Assembly: GCF_001006325.2 (NCBI RefSeq)
Contig: NZ_LBIA02000001.1
Location: 3,101,501 to 3,165,500, forward strand
Length of the DNA: 64,000 nt
DNA from: Afipia massiliensis
GTDB lineage: Bacteria > Pseudomonadota > Alphaproteobacteria > Rhizobiales > Xanthobacteraceae
Direction: 5' to 3'
In this document: positions 25,084-33,339 of the stretch, piece by piece
How the letters are laid out: every line of letters starts with the position of its first letter
Position numbering within the stretch: the first letter of the stretch is position 1
Position numbers and translations under genes: made by a program
Notes under the pieces: generated by a model
Seen by the model: only the letters and a program-made list of their open reading frames with translations
Databases searched by the model: none
What the model was told of the DNA's origin: nothing

Positions 25084-25698
25084 TTACTGCGCGCTTACGT
25101 TGTCTTCGACAGTCTCGGGAAGCTGCGCGTGAACGAACTCGATCGCGAAGCCTTCTTCGAGGTGACGGACGACCCGGGCTTGCACGCGGCCGAGGGTGAC
25201 CGCCTCGCCGACCAGCGGCTTGATTTCGGCGGCAAGGGCCGCACCGGACAGCGACAGATCCATGATCCGGCAGGCGATGGCGCGGCCGTCGCCGAACTTG
25301 AGCACGGACATCGGATTGCGCGGCACGATACGGTCGTGGCGACGGTCTTCCGGCAGATTGAGGATCTGGCGGTTGGCAAGCCAAGTGAGCTGGGCTGCGA
25401 GCTTGTCTCGTTTGCGGGGCGTCGCGCCGACCGTCATGGCAAAGCCGTTGTCGAGCAGGCGGGTAATCTTGCCCTCGACGCGGCCGATATGATCGAGATA
25501 GGCCACCACGCGTTCGCCGACATTGCCGATGCCGGGCGCCAGCATGGCGAGGCCGCCGGGGGACATATTGATGACCTGGCATGGAAACTCGCGCCGGTCC
25601 GCCAGCATGTAGCGGCCGAGCAAATGAACCTTCACGCGCTGAAAACGTCGCCGCTCCTGAGCGGACGGACGAATTGATTGTCTTTGCACCAACGCCAT
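25084..25698 (-). CDS. Tandem PilZ-domain protein (c-di-GMP effector)
   Basis: Protein of 204 residues with two PilZ-like domains. The first has the ERRRFQRV arginine motif near residues 15-22 and NMSPGG; the second has the arginine stretch EDRRHDRIVPR and DLSLSG. Both pairs resemble the RxxxR and (D/N)xSxxG c-di-GMP-binding motifs. Cytoplasmic, no membrane segment. Start at the ATG at 25698 (MALVQRQS) rather than 25707. A CtrA-like box lies about 55 bp upstream. With the GGDEF-EAL protein at 30852 it suggests local c-di-GMP signalling. Confidence 0.85.
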   Translation of the reverse strand: MALVQRQSIRPSAQERRRFQRVKVHLLGRYMLADRREFPCQVINMSPGGLAMLAPGIGNVGERVVAYLDHIGRVEGKITRLLDNGFAMTVGATPRKRDKLAAQLTWLANRQILNLPEDRRHDRIVPRNPMSVLKFGDGRAIACRIMDLSLSGAALAAEIKPLVGEAVTLGRVQARVVRHLEEGFAIEFVHAQLPETVEDNVSAQ

Positions 25699-25752
25699 CA
25701 TCAACACCGGTCGACCGGTTTTTCGGTATGATGGACCTTACGGCTGTCTGGG

Positions 25753-25767
25753 TTAACGATGCGTTAG
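25753..25767. promoter_or_regulatory. CtrA-like box TTAA-N7-TTAG
   Basis: TTAACGATGCGTTAG matches the CtrA consensus at seven of eight fixed positions. It lies about 55 bp upstream of the PilZ gene start (25698, minus strand), a suitable distance for promoter control. Confidence 0.35.
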
Positions 25768-25829
25768 CCCTAACGAAGTGCGACGCTCCGAAGGCGCTGC
25801 GCAGTGAAGCGAACGTCGGATACGGGACA

Positions 25830-26396
25830 CTAGCGCAGGCCTTCGTAGACGGTCAGACCGCGGATCAGCGACCACTTCCGCAGCGCGCGCGGGCGGTTGC
25901 GGTCCTGTTGCAGATGACGCCAGGACGTCACGCTGAAATCTTTCAGGGTGCCGTAGGTCTGCGGCCCCTCGATGGGACTGAGGGGCGCCAGCGATCCGGT
26001 CAGGCTGACCGGGCTGTGGGAGCGGGCGCTGAACGGCAAAAGCAGCAGTTCGAGATGAATTCGGGTTTCGTCCGGAGCCAGCGCGGTCACGCCGACCACG
26101 GTGGCCTGGGTTTCCTCCGCCACGATCCCGAGGATGTCCTTGATCTCTTCGCGATCGGCGTCGCGGAACAGACTGGTGAAACTCTGCCCTTTCAGGTCGC
26201 GGCCCAGCAGGGCGCACATCCGGGTTCCGGCCACCCTGAACGGGTACTCGGCAAGGGCATCGTAGGACAGGACGAAGATGTCGCCGAGCAGATGCCGGAC
26301 CTGATCGGGCGCCAGATCGCTCCGTTCGGGCGCGGCAGCGCCGGCGCGCTTCTCGTCCCAATAGGCGTAAAATTCACGGCTTGCTGGATGCTTCAT
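25830..26396 (-). CDS. PAS domain protein (PAS_5 family)
   Basis: Protein of 188 residues of the PAS_5 family common in alphaproteobacteria. Visible segments: REFYAYWDEKRAG at the N-terminus, DLAPDQVRHLLGDIFVLSYD, YPFRVAGTRMCALLGRDLKGQSFTSLF, and a C-terminal part rich in arginine. There is no output domain, so it may sense a ligand and act through a partner. The start was set at the ATG at 26396 (MKHPASREF); the frame is open to 26495. A perfect CtrA-type box lies 150 bp upstream. Related genes are often near PilZ genes, as here. Confidence 0.82.
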   Translation of the reverse strand: MKHPASREFYAYWDEKRAGAAAPERSDLAPDQVRHLLGDIFVLSYDALAEYPFRVAGTRMCALLGRDLKGQSFTSLFRDADREEIKDILGIVAEETQATVVGVTALAPDETRIHLELLLLPFSARSHSPVSLTGSLAPLSPIEGPQTYGTLKDFSVTSWRHLQQDRNRPRALRKWSLIRGLTVYEGLR

Positions 26397-26545
26397 CGCT
26401 TTGTCCCGCCCCGCGGATGATGACTGCGGGACAGTTTTGTCCCGCTTTCGGGCACCGCGAGGCCCCTTTCTTGTTGTGCGGGACTTGAGGTGCACCGTCT
26501 ATGCCGGAACCGGGATTCAGCGCCCCAACGACGGAGTTTGCGTCG

Positions 26546-26560
26546 TTAACGTTAAATTAA
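26546..26560. promoter_or_regulatory. Perfect CtrA-type box TTAA-N7-TTAA (followed by C)
   Basis: TTAACGTTAAATTAA, then C, fits TTAA-N7-TTAA exactly, with an extra inner TTAA. It lies 150 bp upstream of the PAS_5 gene (minus strand) and about 210 bp before the terminator at 26770 on the plus strand. Confidence 0.5.
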
Positions 26561-26769
26561 CTACGAGCTTCGTGGATATGCGTAGGGCGGTTAGTATCAA
26601 AGCACTCCAAGTCGCCGGTCTTCTCCAGGGATCGGCGGTGGCGAACTCAAGGTTGAACGACAGGCGGCGGAAAAACGATCTGGTCATTGTACGGGGAGGG
26701 GTGGGGATGCCCGGAGCGTGAAGCAGCGCTCTCACTCGAAAGTCCGTGCAAGAAGACCGGTACGACCAA
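26561..26769 (+). ncRNA. Candidate untranslated transcript ending at a strong terminator
   Basis: No convincing gene lies between the PAS gene and the rhomboid gene, yet a strong plus-strand terminator stands at 26770-26800. The stretch before it contains the G-rich 18-mer at 26691-26708. A 106-codon frame (26401-26721) has no ribosome site and an implausible composition. A small RNA is the simplest reading; boundaries are uncertain. Confidence 0.3.
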
Positions 26770-26800
26770 GGGAGGGCCTTCAAGCCCTCCCTTTTCTTTT
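26770..26800 (+). terminator. Rho-independent terminator
   Basis: Perfect 8-bp stem GGGAGGGC and GCCCTCCC with loop CTTCAA, followed by TTTTCTTTT. It reads on the plus strand and stands about 85 bp before the rhomboid start, so it must end an upstream transcript. Confidence 0.85.
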
Positions 26801-26885
26801 GCGTTGCCTCAGTCCTGCCGCTTGCACCGCACCGCCAAAGCCGCCTATCTCAGACGGTAGCCCCTGCTTCGGACATTGTGCGCCC

Positions 26886-27656
26886 TTGGACTCTCCTCAA
26901 TCCCCCCGCGAGCCGATCCTGACCATTCCGTTCGGCATGACGGCGCTGCTCGTCATCATGGCCGGCATCCACGGCTTGCGCGCCTTGTTGCCGCTCGCCA
27001 CCGATGCGGAAGTGATCTGGACTTTCGGCTTCGTGCCCGCGCGTTACGACGCGTCCGTGCTGGCGGGACGGTTTCCCGGCGGCGTCGGCGCGGAAATATG
27101 GACGTTCCTGACCTATGCCTTCCTGCATGCGGATCTCACCCACATCGCCTTCAACATGTTGTGGATGCTGCCGTTCGGCAGCGCGGTCGCGCGCCGGTTC
27201 GGGACCACGCGGTTCTTCGCGTTTTTCGCCGTCACCGCGATTGCGGGTGCGTTCGCCCATCTGGTGACCCACCAGCACGAGGTCGCACCGATGATCGGCG
27301 CGTCGGCGGCGGTGTCGGGCATGATGGCGGCGGCGATCCGCTTCGCTTTCCAGCATGGAAGCTTCCTGTCGTTCCGTCGCGGCGATGCGGAAGCGGCGGC
27401 AAGAGTGCCCGCTCTCTCGCTGATGCGGTCTTTGAAGAATCCAAGTGTGCTCGGATTCCTCGCAGTCTGGTTCGGCCTCAACATCATCACTGGTTTAGGC
27501 GCGATCGCCATCGGCGCATCGGCGCAGAGCATCGCGTGGCAGGCGCATATCGGCGGTTTTGTCGCAGGCCTGCTGTTGTTTTCATTGTTCGATCCGGTGC
27601 CGCGCGCCATCATGCAGGACAATAATGCGCGCGTCCTGCCGCCTGCGGCAGACTGA
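26886..27656 (+). CDS. Rhomboid-family intramembrane serine protease
   Basis: Polytopic membrane protease of 256 residues. The nucleophile is Ser140 in IGASAAVSGMMAA, and the catalytic histidine is His221 in WQAHIGGFVAG. HADLTHIAFNMLWMLPFG is the conserved segment of the second helix with its histidine and asparagine. I set the start at the TTG at 26886 because the sequence then begins DSPQSPREPI, as in relatives; an internal ATG (MTALL) is possible. Rhomboids cleave membrane proteins within or near the bilayer; the substrate is unknown. Confidence 0.85.
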   Translation: MDSPQSPREPILTIPFGMTALLVIMAGIHGLRALLPLATDAEVIWTFGFVPARYDASVLAGRFPGGVGAEIWTFLTYAFLHADLTHIAFNMLWMLPFGSAVARRFGTTRFFAFFAVTAIAGAFAHLVTHQHEVAPMIGASAAVSGMMAAAIRFAFQHGSFLSFRRGDAEAAARVPALSLMRSLKNPSVLGFLAVWFGLNIITGLGAIAIGASAQSIAWQAHIGGFVAGLLLFSLFDPVPRAIMQDNNARVLPPAAD

Positions 27657-27869
27657 CCGGCGTCCGATCTCCTGCCGCGCGGGCTGCCATGCGGTTCCAT
27701 GCGCCGCCTTGCGAGCCGGTGGTATTTGCTCCATCATCCCGTCAGGCAATATCGGAGACGCGCGAAACCAATCAGACGGTACGTTGTTTGACTCGGCAGC
27801 AAAATTAAAGACCTCACTGCGCTCGGCATCAAGAGCAACGCGATGTGGTCGAATTTTCGGGAGGCTACA

Positions 27870-28298
27870 ATGACGGTTCGAGCAGTTCTGGGTAGCAAGG
27901 GCCACCAGGTGATCAGCGTATCGCCCGACACCAAGCTTTCAGCAGCAATCAAGATTCTCACAGAGCGCCGCATCGGCGCCGTGATGGTGATGAGCGGTCA
28001 GAAAATCGACGGCATCCTCTCCGAGCGCGACATTGTCCGTGTGCTGGGTGAGCGCGGTGCTGGCGTGCTCGAAGAACCTGTGCGCGGCGTGATGACGTCG
28101 AAGGTCATCACCTGTCATGAATCGGACACCGTGTCCGCGATCATGGAAGTCATGACGTCAGGAAAATTCCGGCATCTGCCCGTTGTCGATAATGACAGGA
28201 TCGTCGGCCTGATCTCAATCGGCGACGTCGTGAAGTGGCGCGTCGCGGAATTCGAGCGCGAGCAGGAAGCGCTGCAGGACTACATCAAGACGGCCTGA
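27870..28298 (+). CDS. CBS domain-pair protein
   Basis: Cytoplasmic protein of 142 residues consisting of two CBS motifs: SPDTKLSAAIKILTERRIGAV with GILSERDIVRVL, and DTVSAIMEVMTSGKFRHLPVV with GLISIGDVVKWR. Such Bateman modules bind adenosyl nucleotides and regulate partner enzymes. The ATG at 27870 follows GGGAGGCTACA; the earlier opening at 27843 is rejected. Stand-alone CBS pairs of this kind are common in Rhizobiales. The C-terminal helix (EREQEALQDYIKTA) probably aids dimer formation. Confidence 0.87.
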   Translation: MTVRAVLGSKGHQVISVSPDTKLSAAIKILTERRIGAVMVMSGQKIDGILSERDIVRVLGERGAGVLEEPVRGVMTSKVITCHESDTVSAIMEVMTSGKFRHLPVVDNDRIVGLISIGDVVKWRVAEFEREQEALQDYIKTA

Positions 28299-28312
28299 CA
28301 GCTTACTTGCGA

Positions 28313-28335
28313 GACGCAGCCGTTAAGGCTGCGTC
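28313..28335. terminator. Hairpin between convergent CBS and patatin genes
   Basis: Perfect 9-bp arms GACGCAGCC and GGCTGCGTC with loop GTTAA, overlapping the stop codon of the patatin gene (28323-28325). It could end transcription from both sides; no T-run is present. Confidence 0.5.
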
Positions 28336-29315
28336 GGCTGCGCGGTGCCCGGCGTCTGATTTGATGTCGGGGTCAGCAGGTTGATCGCTTCCTGAATCGA
28401 TTCGATGTTGCGTTCAGCCGCGCGCGTGCCGTGGTTGATGATTTCCTCGGCGCGATGGAAGTCGAACCATCCGACTTTCCCGACGCGCGGCGAGATCAGA
28501 ACATCCGGCGGATCGCCCGCGAGACGCGAGCGCGTGATGCGGTCCTGCATGATGTTGAAGGCCTCGACCATCACCGTGGAAATTCCCGGACGTCCGGCGC
28601 TGCCGAAGAATTCCCGCTTCACGGTCTTCTCTGCCGAGAAGAACTTTCCGAAACCGCGCTTTTCCGGCACCGGCGGTTCGGCCGGTGGCGCAGGTTCTTC
28701 CGCGACCCTGCCGTGCGCAGAGATAATGGTGCCGTGACCGAACACGTCGGTCGAGACGTTGCAGGCGATCACGATTTCCGCGCCGAGCGCGCGCGCCGCC
28801 GATACCGGCACCGGATTGACCAGCGCGCCGTCCACCAGCCAGCGCTCGCCGATCAGCACCGGCTCGAAGATGCCGGGCAGGGCGTAGGACGCACGCACCG
28901 CATCGACCAGCTTTCCGTTGGTGATCCAGATTTCGTGGCCGGTATTGACCTCGGTGGAGACCGCCGCGAACTTCAGCGGAAGTTCATCGATGTAGGTGCC
29001 GCCGAATGACGCTTCGAGCTGGGCCGCGAGCTTGCTGCCGCCGATCAGGCCGGATCCGTTGAGGCGGATGTCGAGGTAGCTGAAGATGTTGCGCGGCAAG
29101 AGACCCCTGGCCCAGGATTCCAGCGCGTCGAGATGCCCAGCGGCATAGGAACCGCCGACAACCGCGCCGATGGAGGTGCCGACCACGATATCCGGAACGA
29201 TGCCGTTGGCGAGCAGCGTGCGCAGGATGCCGATATGCGCGAACCCGCGCGCCGCGCCGCCGCCAAGCGCGAGCCCGATCGTCGGCTTCTTCGTGATTGC
29301 CGCCCCAAGCTCCAT
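28323..29315 (-). CDS. Patatin-like phospholipase family protein
   Basis: Patatin-type serine hydrolase of 330 residues. The glycine-rich oxyanion motif is LALGGGAARGFAH, the nucleophile is Ser48 in GTSIGAVVGG, and the catalytic aspartate is in WLVDGALVNPVPV. RssA/NTE-like enzymes of this type hydrolyse lipids at the inner membrane. The start at 29315 is supported by the ribosome site AAGGAACAAG; open frame continues to 29363. The C-terminal third contains an insert (GHGTIISAHGRVAEE, PPAEPPVPEKRG) and a proline-threonine-rich tail. Confidence 0.87.
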   Translation of the reverse strand: MELGAAITKKPTIGLALGGGAARGFAHIGILRTLLANGIVPDIVVGTSIGAVVGGSYAAGHLDALESWARGLLPRNIFSYLDIRLNGSGLIGGSKLAAQLEASFGGTYIDELPLKFAAVSTEVNTGHEIWITNGKLVDAVRASYALPGIFEPVLIGERWLVDGALVNPVPVSAARALGAEIVIACNVSTDVFGHGTIISAHGRVAEEPAPPAEPPVPEKRGFGKFFSAEKTVKREFFGSAGRPGISTVMVEAFNIMQDRITRSRLAGDPPDVLISPRVGKVGWFDFHRAEEIINHGTRAAERNIESIQEAINLLTPTSNQTPGTAQPTQP

Positions 29316-29601
29316 CTTGTTCCTTATGCCGTTGTGGCGGAATCCCATCAAACTTTCGAGCAACGTCCGTCTCCTGAGGTCTCATGACGGCGAATCGGTC
29401 GCCTTCGACCGGATTTGGTCATGAGAACGCGAAATGGGTGTGATTGTGCCGGGGACACGCGTCTCGCGTAATCAGGAAATGTGACTGTAGCGCGGCTTCT
29501 GCCGGGGCAGAAGGCGCTATTCCCCGGATAGCGGCTCCGAAAAGCCGTCAAGGACGTTGTCAGGCTTGAATTTGCCTCGTTTTCGGTGAAAAACCTCCGC
29601 C

Positions 29602-30687
29602 ATGACAGCCCCCGGACACAGCCGCAGGATAGCCGTCCGCGGTGCGCGGACAGGCTCCATGGATCCTTTGCGTCGTTACGCATTGGCATGGATGCACGCG
29701 CTGACGTGTCTGGTCGCGATTGTGGTTGCGCAGCCCGCGGCCGCGCAGTTCGTCGGCGACGCGCCGCCGCCCATTCCCCCGGCCAATGTACCCGAAACGC
29801 CGACGCCGTCAGGCCCCGCGATCAGTCTCGCGCCGCCGTCCGGTCCCGCCGCAGCACCGGGATTTCCCGCGACGCTGACGCAGCCGCCGGTTACCACCGC
29901 GCTGCCGCCGCAGCCCGCGCCGACGCCGCAGCAAGGTGTCCTCGCGCTGACCGCGCGATTCGGAAAAGATCTGCCGTCGGTCAGCAACGGCGTGGTGTGG
30001 CGTGTCTACTCCGACAAGCCTGACGCGAGCGGCGCGTTCCAGCTCGTGCGCGAAGACCGCACCGCCACCCCGAATATCGTCCTCGCGCCCGGCGGCTATG
30101 TCGTCCACGCGTCGCTCGGTCTCGTCAGCGCTGTTCGTCCGGTGACGCTGCGCAACGATACGGTGCGCGAACAGTTCGATCTGCCCGCCGGCGGCCTTCG
30201 CATCGAAGGCCGTGTCGGCACCACCAAGATCCCGCAGGGACAGATCACGTTCTCGATTTACAAAGGCAGCCAGTTCGAAGTCGGCGAGCGCGCGCCGCTG
30301 GCGCAGAACGTCGCTGCCGGCGATGTGCTGCTGGTGCCCGAGGGGACGTACTACATCATCTCGAACTACGGCGATGCGAACTCGGTGGTGCGTTCGGACA
30401 TTCGCGTGCAGGCCGGCAAGCTGACCGATGTGACCTGCACGCATCGCGCGGCGGTGATCACCCTCAAGCTCGTCAGCGACAAGGGCGGCGAAGCGCTGGC
30501 CAATACGGCGTGGTCGGTGATTACGCCCGCAGGCGACGTCATCAAGGAATACAACGGCGCGTTTCCGAAGGTCATTCTCTCGGAAGGCGAATATCGCGTG
30601 ATCGCGAAGAACGAAGGCAAGGTCTTCGAGCGCCCGTTCAATGTCAGCAACGGCGTCGACGGCGAAGTCGAAGTCGTCGCGCGATAA
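29602..30687 (+). CDS. Conserved exported protein with proline-rich linker
   Basis: Protein of 361 residues with a signal sequence ending near QPAAAQF, a proline-rich low-complexity linker (about residues 50-115), and a beta-rich C-terminal part with repeated segments such as ITFSIYKGSQFEVGERAPL and LVPEGTYYIISNYGD, reminiscent of carboxypeptidase-regulatory-like or Ig-like folds. ATGs at 29602 and 29659 (MDPLRRYALAW) are both possible; neither has a clear ribosome site. Probably periplasmic or envelope-associated; function unknown. Similar proteins are conserved in Bradyrhizobium relatives. Confidence 0.72.
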   Translation: MTAPGHSRRIAVRGARTGSMDPLRRYALAWMHALTCLVAIVVAQPAAAQFVGDAPPPIPPANVPETPTPSGPAISLAPPSGPAAAPGFPATLTQPPVTTALPPQPAPTPQQGVLALTARFGKDLPSVSNGVVWRVYSDKPDASGAFQLVREDRTATPNIVLAPGGYVVHASLGLVSAVRPVTLRNDTVREQFDLPAGGLRIEGRVGTTKIPQGQITFSIYKGSQFEVGERAPLAQNVAAGDVLLVPEGTYYIISNYGDANSVVRSDIRVQAGKLTDVTCTHRAAVITLKLVSDKGGEALANTAWSVITPAGDVIKEYNGAFPKVILSEGEYRVIAKNEGKVFERPFNVSNGVDGEVEVVAR

Positions 30688-30851
30688 GCCCGTGTAGCAA
30701 AACCGTCATAGTTTCTAAGACGCACTAACCATCAAACGACTTAGAACTTTCACAAACCACACATCGGCGCCGTCGGCGCGCTGCGTTTACGCAGCCTTAA
30801 GCGTCGCTGCATTGGATACCGTCCGCTGACACGACAGAAAGCCGTGTCGAA

Positions 30852-33338
30852 GTGGTGGGGTGTGCTGTGGTTGCTGTCGCGAAATCGAAGAAGACGTCAG
30901 ATCCGGAATTATTCAGCGACGTTTCTGTTCTGCGCCGGAAATGGCAGGCAGCGCTCAAGCCCGGAAAAGATCTGCCCTTCTTTGAGGATGTCATGCTGGG
31001 CAGTCTTGGCCGCCTGGCCGACCATATCATGCTCATCAAGGACGAGGGCGTTGCGTTCAAGGTCTCGCGCGCCGGCCGTTATGTCGAGCAGTGGCTGGAA
31101 ACCGAAATCCAGGACACCACGCTCGATGCGTTTCCGCCCGACTGCGCGTTGATCCTGAGCGAAGCAGTTGCGAGCGCGCGACGGAGCGGCCAGCCTTATC
31201 TGGCGACGGCCCATTGCGTCCGCGACGGTCTTGTCCAGATTTACGACGTCTTCGCGCTGCCGGTTGCCTCGCGGTGGGGCGGCACCATGACCAGCGTCTA
31301 TGTGAACCGGCGCGGCCTTCAGTACAATCTGCTCGACGCGGTCTTCTCCGCAGCCGGTGACGGTGTCCTGTCGATGGCGACAATTCGTGACGTGGACGGA
31401 ATGCCCGCCGATTTCCAGATCGTCCACCTCAATCAAGGCACCGCGCGCCTGCTTCGGTTGCCGCCGGACGAATTGCGCTGGCGCCGGCTGAGTTCCGGGA
31501 CGCACGCGCTTTGCGCGCCGGAGGTTTTCAGCAGGCTGTGCGCCGTCGTCAGCGACGGGATCGGCGAACAGTTCGAAGTGAGCGATGACACCAGCACGCT
31601 GAAGATCAGCGCAGCGCCGGTCGGAGACATGCTTGCGCTGTCGCTGACCGACGTCACGGATATGAAGCGGCGCGAACAGTCGTTCCGGTTGCTGTTCGAA
31701 AGCAATCCGATGCCGATGTGGGTGTTTGACGTCGAGACGCGGAAGTTTCGCAGCGTGAATGATGCCGCAGTGAGCCACTATGGTTATGACCGCGCGACGT
31801 TTCTCTCCATGGAGTTGCAGGATCTCTGGCCGAAGGACGAATGGGAAGAGCATTCCCGCGCGCTGGTCGGGATCGGCGACGTCTACAATTCCGGCCGCAA
31901 CTGGCGGCATCTGAAGGCAGACGGCAGCGAGATCGAGGTCCTGACTTTCGGTCGCCGCGTTGCGTTTCAGGACCGCGACAGTTTTCTGGTGTCCGCGGTC
32001 GACATTACCGAGCGCCGCAAGGCGGAGGCCCGGATCGCCTACATGGCGCACCATGACGGGCTGACAAATCTGGCCAATCGCGTGATGTTTCAGGAGCGAT
32101 TGCGGCAGGACCTCGAGCGCAGCCGCCTCGTCAGCAAGACCATCGCGGTGCTTTGCATCGATCTCGACCTGTTCAAGAACGTCAACGATTCCTTCGGCCA
32201 TCCGACCGGCGACAGGCTGCTGACGCAGGTGGCGCAGCGGCTTGCGGCCAATGTGCGCGGCGACAATCTGGTGGCGCGGCTCGGCGGCGATGAGTTCGCA
32301 ATCATTCTCGGAACGGGCGCGTCGCCGATCGAGATCAGCGATCAGGCCATCCGCATCATCGAAACTCTCAGCGCGCCTTACCAGATCGACAGTCTCGAAG
32401 TGGTCATCGGCGCCAGCATCGGCATCGCGATTTCGCCCGGCGACGGCGAGACCGGAGAAGAACTGCTGCGCAACGCGGACATGGCGCTGTATCGGGCCAA
32501 GTCGGAGGGCGGCGGCGTGCATCACTTCTTCGAGAAAGGAATGGACCGTCACGCGCAACGGCGTCGCGACATGGAGATTGACCTGCGCCACGCGCTCGCC
32601 AATGGCGAGTTCGAACTGCATTATCAGCCGCTGGTCGATCTGGCGCAGGACCGGATCGTGTCGTTTGAGGCGTTGCTGCGCTGGAAGCATCCCGAGAAGG
32701 GCATGATCTCGCCAGCCGATTTCATTCCGGTCGCCGAGGACATCGGCTTGATTGTCCCGCTCGGCGAATGGGTTTTGCGCGAAGCCTGCACACAGGCGTC
32801 GGCGTGGCCGTCGGACATCAAGGTTGCCGTTAATCTGTCAGCGGCGCAGTTCCGAAGCCGCAACCTGACGCAGGCGGTGTTCACGGCGCTCGCGCAGTCC
32901 GGCCTGTCGCCGCTGCGGCTCGAACTCGAGATCACCGAGTCGATCTTCCTCGCGGACAGCGAAGCCAACCTCGCGATCCTGCATCAGTTGCGCGAATTCG
33001 GCGTCCGTATTTCGATGGACGACTTCGGCACCGGCTATTCCAGCCTGAGCTATCTGCGCAGCTTTCCGTTCGACAAGATCAAGATCGACCGCTCCTTCGT
33101 GCGCGACCTTGCCGAGCGGCCGGACTGCGTCGCCATCATCCGGGCGATCTCCGGGCTTGGCCGCAGCCTCAACATTTCAACGACCGCCGAAGGCGTCGAG
33201 ACCGTGGATCAGCTCGACTGGTTGCGTGCCGAAGGCTGCACCGAGGTGCAGGGCTTCCTGTTCAGCGCCGCGCGTCCGGCATCAGAAGTCAGCGCGTTGC
33301 TCGGAAAGTTCGGAGATCACGCGTCGAAGGCGGCGTGA
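30852..33338 (+). CDS. Bifunctional c-di-GMP enzyme: PAS, GGDEF and EAL domains
   Basis: Cytoplasmic signalling protein of 828 residues. The N-terminal 280 residues form a PAS-like sensory part (PAS_5-like start LKPGKDLPFFEDVMLGSLGRL), followed by a clear PAS domain near 285-395. The GGDEF domain has the intact RLGGDEF motif (residues 478-482), so diguanylate cyclase activity is possible. The EAL domain is intact: FEALLRW near 606, EITES, DDFGTGYSS, KIDRSFV and TAEGVET. Both activities could operate. The start is uncertain: GTG at 30852, or nearby GTGs. It is not operon-linked to its neighbours. Confidence 0.9.
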   Translation: MVGCAVVAVAKSKKTSDPELFSDVSVLRRKWQAALKPGKDLPFFEDVMLGSLGRLADHIMLIKDEGVAFKVSRAGRYVEQWLETEIQDTTLDAFPPDCALILSEAVASARRSGQPYLATAHCVRDGLVQIYDVFALPVASRWGGTMTSVYVNRRGLQYNLLDAVFSAAGDGVLSMATIRDVDGMPADFQIVHLNQGTARLLRLPPDELRWRRLSSGTHALCAPEVFSRLCAVVSDGIGEQFEVSDDTSTLKISAAPVGDMLALSLTDVTDMKRREQSFRLLFESNPMPMWVFDVETRKFRSVNDAAVSHYGYDRATFLSMELQDLWPKDEWEEHSRALVGIGDVYNSGRNWRHLKADGSEIEVLTFGRRVAFQDRDSFLVSAVDITERRKAEARIAYMAHHDGLTNLANRVMFQERLRQDLERSRLVSKTIAVLCIDLDLFKNVNDSFGHPTGDRLLTQVAQRLAANVRGDNLVARLGGDEFAIILGTGASPIEISDQAIRIIETLSAPYQIDSLEVVIGASIGIAISPGDGETGEELLRNADMALYRAKSEGGGVHHFFEKGMDRHAQRRRDMEIDLRHALANGEFELHYQPLVDLAQDRIVSFEALLRWKHPEKGMISPADFIPVAEDIGLIVPLGEWVLREACTQASAWPSDIKVAVNLSAAQFRSRNLTQAVFTALAQSGLSPLRLELEITESIFLADSEANLAILHQLREFGVRISMDDFGTGYSSLSYLRSFPFDKIKIDRSFVRDLAERPDCVAIIRAISGLGRSLNISTTAEGVETVDQLDWLRAEGCTEVQGFLFSAARPASEVSALLGKFGDHASKAA

Positions 33339-33339
33339 A

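Noticed and set aside
26401..26721. A 106-codon plus-strand frame between the PAS and rhomboid genes
   Set aside because: No ribosome site, no family resemblance, and it overlaps a CtrA box and the G-rich motif; a promoter and small RNA fit better.
30909..32690. A 593-codon minus-strand frame inside the GGDEF-EAL gene
   Set aside because: Antisense shadow of a gene with intact, conserved motifs; composition is that of reverse-read codons.
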